DNA of 64,000 nucleotides from Ochrobactrum chromiisoli (lineage in GTDB: Bacteria; Pseudomonadota; Alphaproteobacteria; Rhizobiales; Rhizobiaceae). Location: the NCBI RefSeq assembly GCF_026241335.1, contig NZ_JAPHAV010000016.1, positions 1 to 64,000 of the forward strand, written 5' to 3'. Shown piece after piece: positions 1-8,215 of this stretch. The notes beneath the pieces are model-generated. The model was given only the letters and a program-made list of their open reading frames with translations. It ran no database searches and was not told where the DNA came from. The translations under genes were made by a program, and so were the position numbers. The first letter of the stretch is position 1. Every line of letters begins with the position of its first letter.

Positions 1-235
1 GATGCCCCCGGACATTGCGCAGGTAAAGAAAACAAAGACCAAAGCCCCAGTTCTTCTTCGCCCTCGTTAGCCCGATCAGCAGATCGGCGATCTGCTCGTT
101 CTCTTCGTTCAGCTTGGCGCTGTAACGGTAGCAGGTCTCGCTGACACCAAAGGTACGGCAGGCCAGTGCAATGCTGACCCCGCGTAGCGCCACGGCTTTC
201 CTGGCCATCTCTCGGCGTTGAGATGACCGCGTCAT
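1..235 (-). CDS. IS3-family transposase OrfB, N-terminal part
   Basis: This is the catalytic (DDE) subunit of the IS3 transposase, of which only the first 78 or so codons are inside the window. It starts at an ATG (235) that overlaps the orfA stop in an ATGA arrangement. The visible part carries the conserved IS3 stretch with RGVSIALACRTFGVSETCYR and then KKNWGFGLCFLYLRN. The DDE residues lie beyond the left edge. In this family the active product is usually an OrfAB fusion made by -1 frameshifting, and the A7 run at the junction would allow it. Confidence 0.85.
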   Translation of the reverse strand, partial: MTRSSQRREMARKAVALRGVSIALACRTFGVSETCYRYSAKLNEENEQIADLLIGLTRAKKNWGFGLCFLYLRNVRGH

Positions 236-495
236 TTTTTTCCTAGAGCCTCTTTTAAAAGCTCTGTCTGCATGCTCATCTCGGCATACATCTTCTTGAG
301 CCGACGGTTCTCATCCTCAAGAGCCTTCATCTGGCTGATCATCGACGCATCCATGCCGCCATACTTGGCGCGCCACTTGTAGAATGAAGCGTTGCTCATT
401 CCATGTTCGCGACATAGCTCCGGTACTGGAACACCACCTTCTGCCTGACGCAGGATCGCAAGAATCTGCGGTTCGCTAAATCTGCTTATCTTCAT
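232..495 (-). CDS. IS3-family transposase OrfA
   Basis: A small DNA-binding subunit of 87 residues. It has an N-terminal helix-turn-helix (FSEPQILAILRQAEGGVPV, then LCREHGMSNASFYKWRAKYG) followed by a leucine-zipper-like helix (MKALEDENRRLKKMYAEMS), the standard OrfA layout of the IS407/IS51 type. The ATG at 495 is preferred over upstream TTG codons because GAGGAG lies seven bases before it. It probably binds the IS ends and provides the N-terminal part of the OrfAB transposase. Confidence 0.88.
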   Translation of the reverse strand: MKISRFSEPQILAILRQAEGGVPVPELCREHGMSNASFYKWRAKYGGMDASMISQMKALEDENRRLKKMYAEMSMQTELLKEALGKK

Positions 496-565
496 CAACA
501 ATCTCCTCGATAATAATGCCGAGAAAATTCTACTTTTAAAGCCTATTAATTGCCGGGGGGATTAC

Positions 566-696
566 CTGTGGACCTGGCTGCGACTGAGACCAAGCAGCGC
601 CGCTGCATCCACCACGCGAAGGTGATTATCTCTGATTTGCTGAACAATCTTCAGCCGGTCGAGTTCTTTCTGCGACATCGAAATCAAACAAGACAT
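566..696 (-). pseudogene. ISNCY (IS1202-type) transposase, N-terminal remnant
   Basis: About 43 codons from an ATG at 696 read MSCLISMSQKELDRLKIVQQ and end with a helix-turn-helix (AAALLGLSRSQVHR). This is the start of IS1202-group ISNCY transposases. The frame is lost where the IS3 element begins near 565, so the gene was interrupted by that element and its remainder, if present, lies left of the window. It is not functional as seen. Confidence 0.7.
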
Positions 697-853
697 GGCA
701 ACTCTCTAAAAACTGATACGTATGAAGAGCTGCCAGTCTTCCTTTCCTAGTGCGATTTGAAAAGGGCACGAGCTCCAAAAATGTCGCATCTCTAAATTGC
801 CCATGTGTCGCATCTGTATATTGCCATTATACACGCCGGCGGCATAATTGTTA

Positions 854-1897
854 TTATGGAACAGGACTTTGTGGCGACGTTGATGAAACAAATTTTTTCA
901 GACTAATTCCTGCCATTAAAACATACGGCGGGATTCCCAGTGAATAGTGACCACAATTCAATCGTAAAACTTTCGGCTGTACGCCCGCGCTATTTAGTCG
1001 TTCCAACAGAGTAATGGATAGTTGCGGCAACACAACCTTATCTCTTTTTGCCAAAATAAACTGAAGGTTCAAATCAGGGCGGGCAAGACTGTATGCATAA
1101 TTTCCCAGATCAAGCGGTGCCCAAGCCATCCTTAGATGAGTTAGGTCAATCGATGCCTCTAGGCTCTCGCGTATGGTTCGCGTTGCTCGGCCGGTCCACA
1201 CCATATCGGCCAAACTCCCAGCTGTGAGAAACAGAGAGGCTTTCGATACGTTGATATCATGAGCCGCGACTAATCCTGCGACCCATGAACCTAGACTCAT
1301 TCCGAGCACCGAGATTTCTTGATAACCTTCGCTTTTCAGCCATCGAATGAGTTTCTGTCCATCCCAAACGGCCTGTCGGATCGATTGGATTGTTCGTCCA
1401 AGATTTGCGCTTAGCATATGATCAGCATAGTCTGATCCCGGACGGCTTCTCTCAAAATGATAAGGCATAGCGATCTCGACAACCGTAATTCCTCTCTTCG
1501 AGAAATACTTTGCGATTTGTCGATTACGCGATGTTGCATTCCAATGGTGAAAGATCACCATGACTTTGTTGCGTGAGCCACTATCGGTTATCTTAGCCGT
1601 TACCAGATTATTTTGCTCAACGTCAGTTGATATGTCTGATGTAAATTTTAGGAAATCCCCTAGCCTGTCAAAATGATTATCGATGCTATTTGGTGCCCTA
1701 TAGAATGATGGAGTGACAGCGGTCTGTTCAGCAAGCTTACAAAATTGATCGATGCTGTGAACGCTGGCAGCATTAGGAAATGCGCGTTCTGCATCAAGAA
1801 TGACTGCAGTCGTCTTTTTCGCTTCTTCTCCGCGTCGTGCCCGCTGTTCATCCCACCGGTCGAGCCAATTATGAAACACTTTGATTTCTTCCCTCAC
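854..1897 (-). CDS. rcgR: RcgR-like alpha/beta hydrolase linked to plasmid transfer
   Basis: A 347-residue alpha/beta hydrolase. Visible features are an oxyanion-type HHWN motif (117-120), the nucleophile elbow GMSLGS with Ser201, a candidate acid Asp286 and a late His317 in NCGHYS, so a complete Ser-Asp-His triad is plausible. There is no signal peptide. The start overlaps the end of rcgA by 29 bases, so the two are co-transcribed and probably translationally coupled. RcgA and RcgR are known from rhizobial conjugative plasmids as proteins that affect transfer, and RcgR is considered a possible lactone hydrolase. The identification rests on the gene pair, the fold and the plasmid context. The substrate is unknown. 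Confidence 0.72.
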   Translation of the reverse strand: MREEIKVFHNWLDRWDEQRARRGEEAKKTTAVILDAERAFPNAASVHSIDQFCKLAEQTAVTPSFYRAPNSIDNHFDRLGDFLKFTSDISTDVEQNNLVTAKITDSGSRNKVMVIFHHWNATSRNRQIAKYFSKRGITVVEIAMPYHFERSRPGSDYADHMLSANLGRTIQSIRQAVWDGQKLIRWLKSEGYQEISVLGMSLGSWVAGLVAAHDINVSKASLFLTAGSLADMVWTGRATRTIRESLEASIDLTHLRMAWAPLDLGNYAYSLARPDLNLQFILAKRDKVVLPQLSITLLERLNSAGVQPKVLRLNCGHYSLGIPPYVLMAGISLKKFVSSTSPQSPVP

Positions 1898-3455
1898 TCA
1901 TGCGACGCGGCCCAAAGGTTGGATCAAAAAGGCCATAAATAGCAATTAGCAGTCCTAAAAACATCAGAACCGAGAAGCCGGTGAAGGCGTCAACCGACAA
2001 ATAGCTTACAAGTAAAAGCATTACTACCGCAGTCATCTTCAACAAAGGCACTTGGTACTGACTTCCCGCTCGCGCACGGATCAATCCATAAAAATAGACA
2101 AAGCAGGTTGATAATACGATAAGTAAGCTGCTGAAATGCGTAGGCATTCTATAGCTAATAAAGCTTCGCACATCGGCGCGCTCGGACAAAGCTGACATCA
2201 GATCGTTTATTACCCAAGCCACCACACTCGTGCCATTTGAGGCAAGATAGGAGCTCTGTAGTTTCATCACGGTCGCGATCGAAATTCCTAAAACTGAGCA
2301 GCGAAAAACCCAACGCATGACCCAGAAAGCGGCTTTGTTTAAGTCGCTATCATGTCCAGCATGTGTCTGTGTTTTTGAAGCTTCGCTCAGTTTCCCAAAA
2401 TCATTTATGACGGAATAAAGCAAAATGAGACCGGCGAAAAAGAGATAAAACGAAAGACACATATAAAGATAAGCAAATAATGTAAAAGCGATCGCAACAG
2501 GTATCGTCAATACTTCAGGTCGTATTATGGCGATAGTGTCCCAATCAGTTGCGTAATTGGCGCCCCCATTCATTAGGGGTACCAAACAAACGCCGATCCA
2601 CTGAAACACACCAGCAAATAGCAGACAAATTAGGAATACCGCCCAAAAAGAACCTGATGAGGCCTCTATAATTTGCCACCAAGCACACTTGCTGTCCTCG
2701 TGTGCGTCATCTAGAAACCGCCTGCGTTCTTCGTACTTCCACGTATTTACGAGCTCAAAGACGAAGGCCAGAAATAGCGGAAGGAACACCATTAACACAA
2801 GTGTCCAGTTCGCCGTCCAAAGAAAGCCGACCTGCTTGATGACGCCATCGGACCGGGTGAATTTAACGTTGTGAATGCCGATGATGTACGACAGGAACCC
2901 AAGAGCGGACATTCCAGCAAAAACCAAAGCAGGCAAATTAAGAGGAGACCCTTCGCTAAAAAGCTTCTCCGTTCGTCTGGCAAGTGTTGATCGCTGAATT
3001 TGGTTATCGCCCGTGATTGGCGTTTTTACTAGTGCGGGGGCGATATCGGTGACGTCCTGGGTAAACTCGGTCGCTGTAATGACTTCCGCTTTTTTCAGCT
3101 CGCGCCTTCTTGCAACTAACCGCGATTGTGCAGCGCTGAGCTCAATAACCCATGCGCTTGTTGCAGACTTATCACCGCAACTTAAAACCCTCGCCAGCAG
3201 TCCGATATTGGTAGTGCTAATTCCCTTTTCATTTTCCTGAAACCAGATCTGTACCGTTCGAAGATCAACGCCCATTCGCTTGGGATCGACAAGGGTAATT
3301 GCCTCGGCAAGAAGTTCGGGCGACCATGGACCTGCTGGAAAATCGTCCGCGCTCACCCGGCGACCAGCACCTGACGCGACGATACGTTTGAATAATTCCT
3401 TTAAATCACTCCCATCATTTGGGGGTGCGAGAAAAAACTTTCCGTTTTTTATCAA
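1869..3455 (-). CDS. rcgA: RcgA-like multi-pass membrane protein (conjugation-associated)
   Basis: A 528-residue protein. The N-terminal 120 residues are soluble and resemble a helix-turn-helix or adaptor region (VDLRTVQIWFQENEKGISTT, NIGLLARVLSCGD). From about residue 170 onward there are roughly eight hydrophobic segments, ending in two close C-terminal helices. It matches the RcgA putative-transporter family found next to RcgR on rhizobial plasmids. The earliest possible start is a TTG at 3455 without a good ribosome-binding site, and that codon lies inside one of two long direct repeats, so initiation may be weak or regulated. An internal ATG at about 3278 is possible but would remove conserved sequence. 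Confidence 0.7.
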   Translation of the reverse strand: MIKNGKFFLAPPNDGSDLKELFKRIVASGAGRRVSADDFPAGPWSPELLAEAITLVDPKRMGVDLRTVQIWFQENEKGISTTNIGLLARVLSCGDKSATSAWVIELSAAQSRLVARRRELKKAEVITATEFTQDVTDIAPALVKTPITGDNQIQRSTLARRTEKLFSEGSPLNLPALVFAGMSALGFLSYIIGIHNVKFTRSDGVIKQVGFLWTANWTLVLMVFLPLFLAFVFELVNTWKYEERRRFLDDAHEDSKCAWWQIIEASSGSFWAVFLICLLFAGVFQWIGVCLVPLMNGGANYATDWDTIAIIRPEVLTIPVAIAFTLFAYLYMCLSFYLFFAGLILLYSVINDFGKLSEASKTQTHAGHDSDLNKAAFWVMRWVFRCSVLGISIATVMKLQSSYLASNGTSVVAWVINDLMSALSERADVRSFISYRMPTHFSSLLIVLSTCFVYFYGLIRARAGSQYQVPLLKMTAVVMLLLVSYLSVDAFTGFSVLMFLGLLIAIYGLFDPTFGPRRMSEGRNQSVS

Positions 3456-3537
3456 TATCTTATCGACTCAAATTTCGTTTCTCTTCGTAGTGTTTCGTAT
3501 CCTAACGCACGTTATCCGATAATCAATATCTTTATCG
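3451..3537. promoter_or_regulatory. Repeated operator-like sequences upstream of rcgA
   Basis: ATCAATATCTTATCGA (3451-3466, overlapping the rcgA start codon) recurs almost exactly as ATCAATATCTTTATCG (3522-3537). The second copy directly follows the inverted repeat TTATCCGATAA (3512-3522). The spacing and the position across the start of rcgA suggest binding sites for a regulator. The regulator is not identifiable from the window. Confidence 0.4.
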
Positions 3538-3721
3538 GTTAGATTTTGGGATGACAGTTTTGCAATGAAAGCGCTTTGAGGAGGCGAAAAACGGAACGAT
3601 GGTCGGCTCATCATAAGGATCTAGTGAATATCCTCATTCGATCTACCATCATTCGCATCCGCTTAAATATTTGCATTTCAAAGCGTCCCTTATCTTCTGA
3701 AAATTATTTTTGGAGGTAAAT

Positions 3722-3982
3722 ATGGTTTTCATTGGTGATGAGGTGAACTGGCGGGATAGAGATGGCGCGGATGAGTCATGCGACGCTAGCCCGACCACAC
3801 GGCTGCTTGAACTATCCACATTGACTGGAGACCCACGCAAGTTGGTCGATTATGAGCCGCGAGATGTTGATGACGCTATAGGAAAATTGGTCTACCTCGC
3901 GGCCTACATTATCTCCGGGCGGATAACGCTCACAGAATGCGAAGTGGCGGCTGTTCTGAAAAGCGTCGATAAGAAAATCTGA
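3722..3982 (+). CDS. Small hypothetical protein
   Basis: An 86-residue acidic protein with no recognised domain. The ATG at 3722 is chosen because TGGAGGT ends five bases upstream; the longer frame begins with a TTG inside that ribosome-binding site. The C-terminal half (PRDVDDAIGKLVYLAAYIIS) looks helical. It is divergent from rcgA and convergent with the exported-protein operon. The strong ribosome-binding site is the main reason to accept it. Confidence 0.55.
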   Translation: MVFIGDEVNWRDRDGADESCDASPTTRLLELSTLTGDPRKLVDYEPRDVDDAIGKLVYLAAYIISGRITLTECEVAAVLKSVDKKI

Positions 3983-4058
3983 TTGCAATAGAAGCCCGGG
4001 CTTCTGTTGTTTCCGGTGAGCCGCAATCCATTCGCTGGGTGATTGATCTTTGGCAAAT

Positions 4059-4285
4059 TCAACCATCCTTTGCTTCAGCTTGGGTTGGAATATCGAGTTT
4101 GGCGCTCAGCGCCGGCTCTTCGGGGACAAGACAACCTGACGGGTTTTCTTTGATGACTGCAACGATATTGCCCTTTGCAACTGCTTTTACGTTGCTCGAA
4201 GCTTTGGAGACCGTGAACTAGGTACCGCCCACACGACTGCTATGGCGACACTAACTGCCAGTACGAGTAATGCGTTCTGATTCAT
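4059..4285 (-). pseudogene. Small exported protein, apparently frameshifted
   Basis: An ATG at 4285, with AAGGA eight bases upstream, opens a signal-like peptide (MNQNALLVLAVSVAIAVVWA) that stops after 32 codons. A shifted frame continues with FTVSKASSNVKAVAKGNIVA and ends PTQAEAKDG at 4059. The two parts together would make a normal small exported protein of about 70 residues, the last gene of the exported-protein operon. Either there is a one-base indel near 4225 or only the short peptide is made. Confidence 0.35.
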
Positions 4286-4294
4286 TGGAGTTCC

Positions 4295-4849
4295 TTAAAG
4301 TTTCAAGTTGAACCAAAAACGCCCCTTAAAACCTTGATAATCGGGAATGTCAAAAAAGTAGGGGTCTTTTCGCATTGGACGAGCAATGGAGACAACCTTT
4401 CGACAACTATTTCCGCGATCCGAGTTGCCAATGTCTCGATATTGAATATCCTTGTACTGCTGAAGTTCTTTGTTCTGTTCCCTGATCTTGTTGGTGCAGG
4501 TGTTGATTGTCTTTTCGCAGCGGTTGGACAGCATTGCGCCGCGATCACTCATGTTGCTGGCTTCCTTGAAACCAGATGGGCAATCCTCGTGAGGCTGATA
4601 TCCAGGTTTGCCAGACTTAGCTTCATGGCAAATGGGCCATGAGAAGCCCGGTTTTGCCATGGCCTTGATCAACTTGGTCATTGGCGGCACGCAATAAGGG
4701 ACACCATGCCACGAAGGGTTTGATGATGCTGCGCACAAAAGGACTTGGCAGCCCCAAGATGGCGTCCCTCCCGTGTCCTGCGCAATTGCAGCGGATGGCA
4801 TCACGGCGATAGTGCCAAGGCCAGCGAGTGCAAACAGAAACTGCTTCAT
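4295..4849 (-). CDS. Exported cysteine-rich protein of unknown function
   Basis: A 184-residue protein with a clear signal peptide (MKQFLFALAGLGTIAVMPSA, cleavage near AIAQ). The mature part is rich in Cys (about ten) and Pro, suggesting a disulfide-bonded periplasmic protein. A helical stretch (CEKTINTCTNKIREQNKEL) lies in the middle. AGGAGG lies ten bases before the ATG, inside the end of the preceding gene. It belongs to the minus-strand operon opposite virB1. No known domain is recognised; a role in mating-pair formation or exclusion is only a guess from position. Confidence 0.7.
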   Translation of the reverse strand: MKQFLFALAGLGTIAVMPSAAIAQDTGGTPSWGCQVLLCAASSNPSWHGVPYCVPPMTKLIKAMAKPGFSWPICHEAKSGKPGYQPHEDCPSGFKEASNMSDRGAMLSNRCEKTINTCTNKIREQNKELQQYKDIQYRDIGNSDRGNSCRKVVSIARPMRKDPYFFDIPDYQGFKGRFWFNLKL

Positions 4850-4855
4850 TTCAGG

Positions 4856-5257
4856 TCATCCTCCTGTTGTAGGTGTTGAAACCAACCCGGTAGGCAACAC
4901 GTCTCGCGCGTGTAAGGGGGACCGTATGACGAGATCTCCGGCCGCGTAGCTGCATAGGGCGATAAGTGTGAACGCAGAAAACCAGTAAATTCCAACGCGA
5001 TAGACCAAGAGCTGATTTGGAATATCGTGGCATACCGCTGGACAGGCAGAGACGCCGATCAAGAACGCATCGAACGACATTTGCCGTTGTTCGTGGAAAA
5101 ACAACGATACGGTGAGGAAAAGGGCCTCGATTGTGCCGTGGACCAACCAGATTTTCAACGACAGGATGATAAGCGAAAACAATAGCACGATGGCCAGCAA
5201 CAAGCAGGCCATGGGATCGCGCGCAAAATTGAGCGCAATATGAGCGATCTCCGCCAA
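4856..5257 (-). CDS. Multi-pass membrane protein of unknown function
   Basis: A 133-residue protein with three or four hydrophobic segments (ACLLLAIVLLFSLIILSL near residues 17-34, a segment near 42-54, and YWFSAFTLIALCSYAAGDLV near 95-114). The likely start is a TTG at 5257 directly after the TAG stop of the preceding gene, with AAGGA upstream, which implies coupling. It sits between an SNase-like gene and the Cys-rich exported protein. Its function is unknown. Confidence 0.6.
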   Translation of the reverse strand: MAEIAHIALNFARDPMACLLLAIVLLFSLIILSLKIWLVHGTIEALFLTVSLFFHEQRQMSFDAFLIGVSACPAVCHDIPNQLLVYRVGIYWFSAFTLIALCSYAAGDLVIRSPLHARDVLPTGLVSTPTTGG

Positions 5258-5947
5258 CTATCGGTCTGTCCTTCTTGGTTTTCTGCGCGCGTCGGCAAAC
5301 GGGGGAGAGATCTCGCTTTTGCGCTCTAAGAGCAGGTTGAAATCCGCGATTGGCTGACGATCGAGCGTTTTGTCGACGGCCTTGCGCCGCCACTCATTCA
5401 TATCCAGAACGTAAGCTCCCCACATGCCATATCGCGCCGACATGGCGGCACGCTGATAGCCTAGATATTGAGGGTGGCTGAGGTAGGGTGAATCCACCCT
5501 CGCCCAACCCACGCGAAGCATTTCGAGAGCCAGGTCGCGTCCCCGTGATGTGCATCTCGCTCGTGCCATGCCCTCAGCATCATAGCCGACAACAGCGCAG
5601 GAGACGGCGGACGCTCCGATCGTTCTTTTGAGCCAAGCTTTTGCAATGGGGCCACAGGGTACAGGCGGCGGTGCTTTGGTGACGTCCCTGTTAGTCCATT
5701 TCGGATCAAGCGCCCATTGAGGCAACTCACACGCGTCAATATCCGCGAGCCGAACTCGTTGGGCATAAGTGGGAAACCAGAGGGTCCGACCATCAAATAC
5801 TGCGACACGCCCCTTGAAAATTGGAAGCGGTGCCGGCTGGCCAGGTTGAACCGATACGCTGGCAGCTGGCGCGCTTTGAAGAGCATCAGCTGCGAATGCT
5901 GGTGTCGATGCGAGGGCAAATGACATTGCTACGATCAGATATTTCAT
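5258..5947 (-). CDS. Exported SNase-like (thermonuclease-fold) protein
   Basis: A 229-residue protein. The ATG at 5947 overlaps the upstream stop (ATGA) and has GAGGAA before it; the longer frame lacks support. A signal peptide (MKYLIVAMSFALASTPAFAA) is followed by a Pro/Gln-rich linker. The SNase core spans about 48-180: FDGRTL in place of the usual DGDT, QRVRLADIDACE with the Arg and Glu equivalent to the catalytic pair, then a GMARARC segment where the second catalytic Arg lies, and a final YGMWG. The Asp of DGDT is changed to Arg, so metal binding is doubtful. It is the third gene of the exported operon; its role in transfer is unknown. Confidence 0.72.
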   Translation of the reverse strand: MKYLIVAMSFALASTPAFAADALQSAPAASVSVQPGQPAPLPIFKGRVAVFDGRTLWFPTYAQRVRLADIDACELPQWALDPKWTNRDVTKAPPPVPCGPIAKAWLKRTIGASAVSCAVVGYDAEGMARARCTSRGRDLALEMLRVGWARVDSPYLSHPQYLGYQRAAMSARYGMWGAYVLDMNEWRRKAVDKTLDRQPIADFNLLLERKSEISPPFADARRKPRRTDR

Positions 5948-6483
5948 TGTTGGGAATTCCTCGTCCGTTCGTTTGCCGATTTGCTCAACAGGATGGCAGG
6001 ATGCTGAACGTCTTCGAATTGCCATAGGCCTGCCCGCTTCTCACGAGCTTCATGTTCCGCCACTGCGTATGCTGGATAGTAGGGAAGACCGTCAGCCTTC
6101 AGCGCGGCAAAGGCATAACCGCTCATTATAAACATCGTCGCCAGATCGAGGCGATTGCCGCCGATTGTGGCGTAGCAAATGACATAAGAAGTATCGGCAG
6201 TTTGCGCTACGGCAGCGCACACCGGTTTGGTGTCTTTGATATAAGCGGCGAATACGGCAAGCGACGCCTCACCGCAGTCCTTCTTTCTTCCGGTCGTATC
6301 AGTGAAAGCAGTTCCTCGAAGGCATGTTTGAACACCATAGAGACGATAGCGCTGACCTTCAAAGACCCACGTATCGCCAGATTCCAAAGTAACGCCCTGC
6401 TGGAGGTCAAAATATCCCTCTGGCGCAGCAATTGCCATTGGCGAGAATAGGGCCAGACCTAGCGTTATAAGCGCGTGCTTCAT
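5944..6483 (-). CDS. Exported degenerate SNase-like protein
   Basis: A 179-residue protein starting at the ATG at 6483 (ATGA overlap with the upstream gene; GAAAGG precedes it). A signal peptide (MKHALITLGLALFSPMAIAA) leads to an SNase-like core: LESGDTWVFEGQRYRLYGVQ aligns with the DGDT and RLxGID region, but the catalytic Glu is missing (VQTCLRG). The C-terminal part (AYAVAEHEAREKRAGLWQFE) is the typical last SNase helix ending in GLW. Loss of key residues suggests a binding or structural role. Confidence 0.68.
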   Translation of the reverse strand: MKHALITLGLALFSPMAIAAPEGYFDLQQGVTLESGDTWVFEGQRYRLYGVQTCLRGTAFTDTTGRKKDCGEASLAVFAAYIKDTKPVCAAVAQTADTSYVICYATIGGNRLDLATMFIMSGYAFAALKADGLPYYPAYAVAEHEAREKRAGLWQFEDVQHPAILLSKSANERTRNSQQ

Positions 6484-7088
6484 TGGCCTTTCACCCGCGG
6501 ATCGGCCCACATTCCATAAGAGCCGTCTTCTCCGATCTTCTGCGCCTTCTCCAGATCCGGACGCTCCAGCTTCCCATCTTTCGTTTTTGCGATGCGGAGC
6601 GCGCCGAGAGATAGCATCTGCTCCTCAAGCATATCAACCGTGTCTAGGCTTCCGGGATAATTGTAATAGCCGTAGCACGTTACATTTTGTTTGGGTGCGC
6701 TCTCTTCACTTACAAATGCCCGACAAAAGAGAACCTTCGGCGACTGCAACATGATCTGCAGCTGCTGCTTGGCGTAGTCAGTGCAAGAACCAGCAAAATC
6801 ATCCTTGCGATTGACCATTTCACCTTTGCAGGCTTCTAGCCCGTACAGATTCAGAAGGGTCTTATCATCAACCCTAAATTCGGTCGGTGAAGTTGCCTTA
6901 TAGCCCGAGGCGGATGCAAACCCCTTCCGAGCCGTAACTTTTCCGTCTCCGTCATAATACTCAATGACAAGCACGGTCTTACCCGGCGATGCCAGCGACT
7001 TGATGTAATCCTTGTTGATTGCAGGCGCGGCGATTGCGGCTGTTGCCAACATACAACTGCTCATTGCGATTGCGATGGTTCTCTTCAT
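6480..7088 (-). CDS. Exported protein, first gene of the operon opposite virB1
   Basis: A 202-residue protein with a signal peptide (MKRTIAIAMSSCMLATAAIA). The mature part has several Cys. The middle (FRVDDKTLLNLYGLEACKGE) and the end (AQKIGEDGSYGMWADPR) follow the layout of the two SNase-like neighbours, so it may be a still more divergent member; the catalytic residues are not recognisable. It is the promoter-proximal gene, divergent from virB1 across 175 bases. Confidence 0.66.
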   Translation of the reverse strand: MKRTIAIAMSSCMLATAAIAAPAINKDYIKSLASPGKTVLVIEYYDGDGKVTARKGFASASGYKATSPTEFRVDDKTLLNLYGLEACKGEMVNRKDDFAGSCTDYAKQQLQIMLQSPKVLFCRAFVSEESAPKQNVTCYGYYNYPGSLDTVDMLEEQMLSLGALRIAKTKDGKLERPDLEKAQKIGEDGSYGMWADPRVKGQ

Positions 7089-7263
7089 TTTCTAGCCCTT
7101 ACCGTATTGCTTATTCGTTTTCCCTGTTCATAGGGGGTTTATGATTTGCAAAAAAGCATGTATCACTTAGCCAAATCGGTATTATATTCTTGCGAACTTA
7201 ATCTGTTTTCGTTGGAACCTCAACAGCGTTTTTGAGGCCTGCGACAGGCGCTAAAGGGCTAGA
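7089..7263. promoter_or_regulatory. Divergent promoter region of virB and the exported-protein operon
   Basis: These 175 AT-rich bases separate two divergent operons. A TATTATATT stretch near 7179-7187 is a candidate -10 element for virB, but no clear -35 is seen. A short hairpin (GCCTG, CGA, CAGGC; 7237-7249) lies just before the weak AGGG ribosome-binding site of virB1. Both operons probably share control through this spacer. Confidence 0.4.
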
Positions 7264-8205
7264 ATGGAAAAGTTATCAATCAACGCGCTATTGCTAAGCA
7301 CCACACTGTTCGCCCCGATTGGGATTACCGCCGCCTACGCAGATGAAACAGGCAAAATTGCGCCTTTTTCCCAAAATAGCGACAGCAATTCCACGACCCA
7401 GAACCCATCCGGTTCGCCTTCGGGTGTGACAGTATTCAACCGCCGCTGGGCAAGCGAGAGCAAAGGTTTTGTCGTGGGTACTGATGGCGTCGCTTCCGCT
7501 GAGGATAAAAGTGAAGGCGATACTAGAATGATTAACCATATTGGTAGTACGTTGAGCACCTTTATATCCACTGTCTCACCAGATGATATTACCAAATCGG
7601 ACACATTATATCAGAGTAGAGATATCCTTTTTGGTCATTTACCTCTCAACAAAAAGGCCCCTGTGAATCCCGAATGCGGCCCCTCCCCGCTAACACCAAA
7701 GGAAATCAAAGCTCTGGTCGAACAGGCTGCTCGCCGACATCAAGTTGATGCTTTGTTTGCTACCGCCATTACTTGGGCAGAAAGCCAATTCGATCGTTCC
7801 CGCAACTCAGACAAAGGCGCACGCGGGCCTATGCAACTCATGCCGGGAACCGCTGAGCGCTTCGGCGTCCTCGACGTCTGTGATCCGGCGTCAAATATTG
7901 AAGGCGGCGTTAAGTATCTCCGGGTGCTTTTGGACGAGTTCCAAAACCCCCTGCTTGTTGCGGCTGCTTATAACGCAGGCGAAGGCCGCATCTATGAGTA
8001 CGGCGGCGTTCCTCCGTTTAAGGAAACCGTCGGATACGTCGCAAAGGTCGTCAATTACCAGCTTGGCGTAACTATGCCAGCGCCGAAGAAGAAGCTTGGT
8101 GGCGGCGGTCAGAGATCCTCGCCGGTGGTAGCGAGTAAAACTCAATCCGGGGTCATTGAAGTCAAGAAATCCGGCACCTTCGTTGGTGGCGTGATGCATT
8201 TTTAA
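7264..8205 (+). CDS. virB1: VirB1 lytic transglycosylase
   Basis: A peptidoglycan-cleaving enzyme that opens the cell wall for the secretion channel. It has 313 residues: a signal peptide (to about residue 26), a Ser/Asn-rich linker to about 130, then an SLT domain with the catalytic Glu173 in TWAESQFD, the GPMQLMPGTAERFGV motif and AAYNAGEG. The N-terminal linker is unusually long. It is the first gene of the virB operon. A second SLT protein is encoded between virB4 and virB5, so the operon carries two. Confidence 0.93.
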   Translation: MEKLSINALLLSTTLFAPIGITAAYADETGKIAPFSQNSDSNSTTQNPSGSPSGVTVFNRRWASESKGFVVGTDGVASAEDKSEGDTRMINHIGSTLSTFISTVSPDDITKSDTLYQSRDILFGHLPLNKKAPVNPECGPSPLTPKEIKALVEQAARRHQVDALFATAITWAESQFDRSRNSDKGARGPMQLMPGTAERFGVLDVCDPASNIEGGVKYLRVLLDEFQNPLLVAAAYNAGEGRIYEYGGVPPFKETVGYVAKVVNYQLGVTMPAPKKKLGGGGQRSSPVVASKTQSGVIEVKKSGTFVGGVMHF

Positions 8206-8215
8206 GGAGAGAAGG

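Larger units (their letters stand above)
1..565 (-). mobile_element. IS3-family insertion sequence, partial
   Basis: The element holds orfA and the start of orfB, read on the minus strand, and continues past the left edge. The right end is placed at about 560-566 because a different transposase fragment resumes there. The left inverted repeat lies outside the window, so the exact terminus and target duplication cannot be checked. The orfA/orfB overlap at a run of seven A residues is the usual IS3 arrangement for programmed frameshifting. Confidence 0.8.
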
